Below the pieces are notes generated by a model. It was not told the origin of the DNA. It did no database searches and saw only the letters and a list, made by a program, of their open reading frames with translations. Below are positions 5,961 through 6,494 of a DNA stretch of 6,494 bases, piece by piece (position 1 is the stretch's first letter; each line of letters starts with the position of its first letter). Made by a program: the position numbers and the translations under genes. This DNA is from JACDBD01 sp050743385 (GTDB taxonomy: Bacteria > Actinomycetota > Acidimicrobiia > IMCC26256 > JACDBD01): assembly GCA_050743385.1 (NCBI GenBank), contig JBOGFJ010000321.1:1-6494 (forward strand), written 5' to 3'.

Positions 5961-6494
5961 TCACAGCGTGTCGAGGACGTGCTCCCGGCCGTGGGCAGCG
6001 AACTCCGCGCGTATGGCGGCGCGCCCCTCCGGTGTCAGGGGCCGGTAAGGCGCGTCGTTCTTCTCCCGCACCCACACCGGGTCGTCGGTCTCCCACCGCT
6101 CGCCCCGCAGCGGTTGCTTGTTGACCTTGTTGTTCGCGGTCAGCGGGATCCGCTCGACGATCCGCACGTAGCGCGGCGCCCACTTCGTGCCGAGATCGGG
6201 CTGGTCGGCGAGAAAGGCTGCGAAGGCGTCGGCGTCGAACGCGGTGCCGGGCGCGAGCTCGAGCGCGCCCATCACCTGGTCGCCCGTGCGGGCGTCGGGC
6301 ACGGGGTAGACGGCGACCATCACGACGCCGGGCAGCCGGGACAGGATGTGCTCGATCGGCGCGGCGGCGAAGTTCTCGCTGTCGACGCGGAGACGATCGG
6401 AGCTGCGCCCGGCGAAGTAGAACCAGCCGTCCTCGTCGCGGTAGCCGAGGTCGCCGCTCCAGAACCACCCGTCGCGCACGCGCTCGGCGGTCGC
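5961..6494 (-). CDS. fadD17: FadD17-like steroid acyl-CoA synthetase, C-terminal 177 residues (N-terminus cut by window edge)
   Basis: The frame enters from the right edge and stops at 5961. Visible are S-G-D-L-G-Y-R-D-E-D-G (fragment residues 13-23) and A-G-R-S-S-D-R-L-R-V-D-S-E-N-F (28-42), the A8 hinge region of adenylate-forming enzymes. A-P-I-E (45-48), V-A-V-Y-P-V-P-D (60-67) and G-D-Q-V-M-G-A-L (71-78) follow. The A10 motif reads P-L-T-A-N-N-K-V-N-K (117-126), with K123 at the catalytic lysine position. The R-V-D-S-E-N and A-P-I-E segments match my recollection of M. tuberculosis FadD17, a cholesterol side-chain CoA ligase, better than generic fatty-acyl ligases. The enzyme would activate a steroid side-chain acid with ATP and CoA in the cytosol. 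A C-terminal tail of about 50 residues follows A10. GTG 6479 is only an internal Val in the A8 region, not the start. FadD17 versus another steroid FadD is not certain. Confidence 0.8.
   Translation of the reverse strand, partial: ATAERVRDGWFWSGDLGYRDEDGWFYFAGRSSDRLRVDSENFAAAPIEHILSRLPGVVMVAVYPVPDARTGDQVMGALELAPGTAFDADAFAAFLADQPDLGTKWAPRYVRIVERIPLTANNKVNKQPLRGERWETDDPVWVREKNDAPYRPLTPEGRAAIRAEFAAHGREHVLDTL

Noticed and set aside
5940..5975. Possible bidirectional terminator between the convergent genes
   Set aside because: Only weak, imperfect inverted repeats and no T-run in the 10-bp gap; not enough to call a terminator.
6246..6268. GC-rich inverted repeat inside the FadD17-like gene
   Set aside because: Short arms (GGGCGCG/CGCGCCC) within coding sequence are expected by chance at this GC content.

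Overview
The window is very GC-rich and densely coded, with short intergenic gaps, GTG starts and strongly GC-biased third codon positions. This suggests a high-GC actinomycete. The gene content supports it: several proteins resemble the cholesterol side-chain (igr-type) genes of Mycobacterium and Rhodococcus, and there is a perfect KstR-type operator. The exact lineage cannot be fixed from the sequence; Acidimicrobiia or Mycobacteriales would both fit. I see no RNA genes, CRISPR arrays, insertion sequences or large repeats.

Left half (1-3264, minus strand): a tight three-gene operon read right to left. It encodes a FadE29-like acyl-CoA dehydrogenase alpha subunit (3264-2086), a ChsH2-like MaoC/DUF35 fusion (2064-1054) and a FadE28-like acyl-CoA dehydrogenase beta subunit (1051 to beyond the left edge). 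In Mycobacterium tuberculosis the counterparts (ChsE2/FadE29, ChsE1/FadE28, ChsH2) remove the last three-carbon propionyl side chain of cholesterol: FadE28-FadE29 makes the 17-20 double bond, ChsH1-ChsH2 hydrates it, and the Ltp2 aldolase, which docks on the DUF35 domain, releases propionyl-CoA. ChsH1 and Ltp2 are not in the window and would be expected further left. Gene order differs from M. tuberculosis, where fadE28 precedes fadE29.

Divergent control region (3265-3330): 66 bp between the fadE29-like gene and the plus-strand genes. It carries the 14-bp palindrome TAGAACCGGTTCTA, whose last base is the A of the fadE29 start codon, plus a plausible -10 element for each direction.

Middle and right (3331-5950, plus strand): three genes joined by two identical 4-bp GTGA stop/start overlaps. 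They encode a conserved protein of unknown function, an SCO6745-family protein, and an HTH_42 (AlkZ/YcaQ-like) winged-helix protein that lacks the catalytic Q-x-Q/Q-x-D signature. Their link to steroid metabolism, if any, is unknown.

Right edge (5961-6494, minus strand): the C-terminal part of a FadD17-like steroid acyl-CoA synthetase, convergent with the HTH_42 gene across a 10-bp gap. Steroid side-chain genes thus flank the plus-strand trio on both sides.
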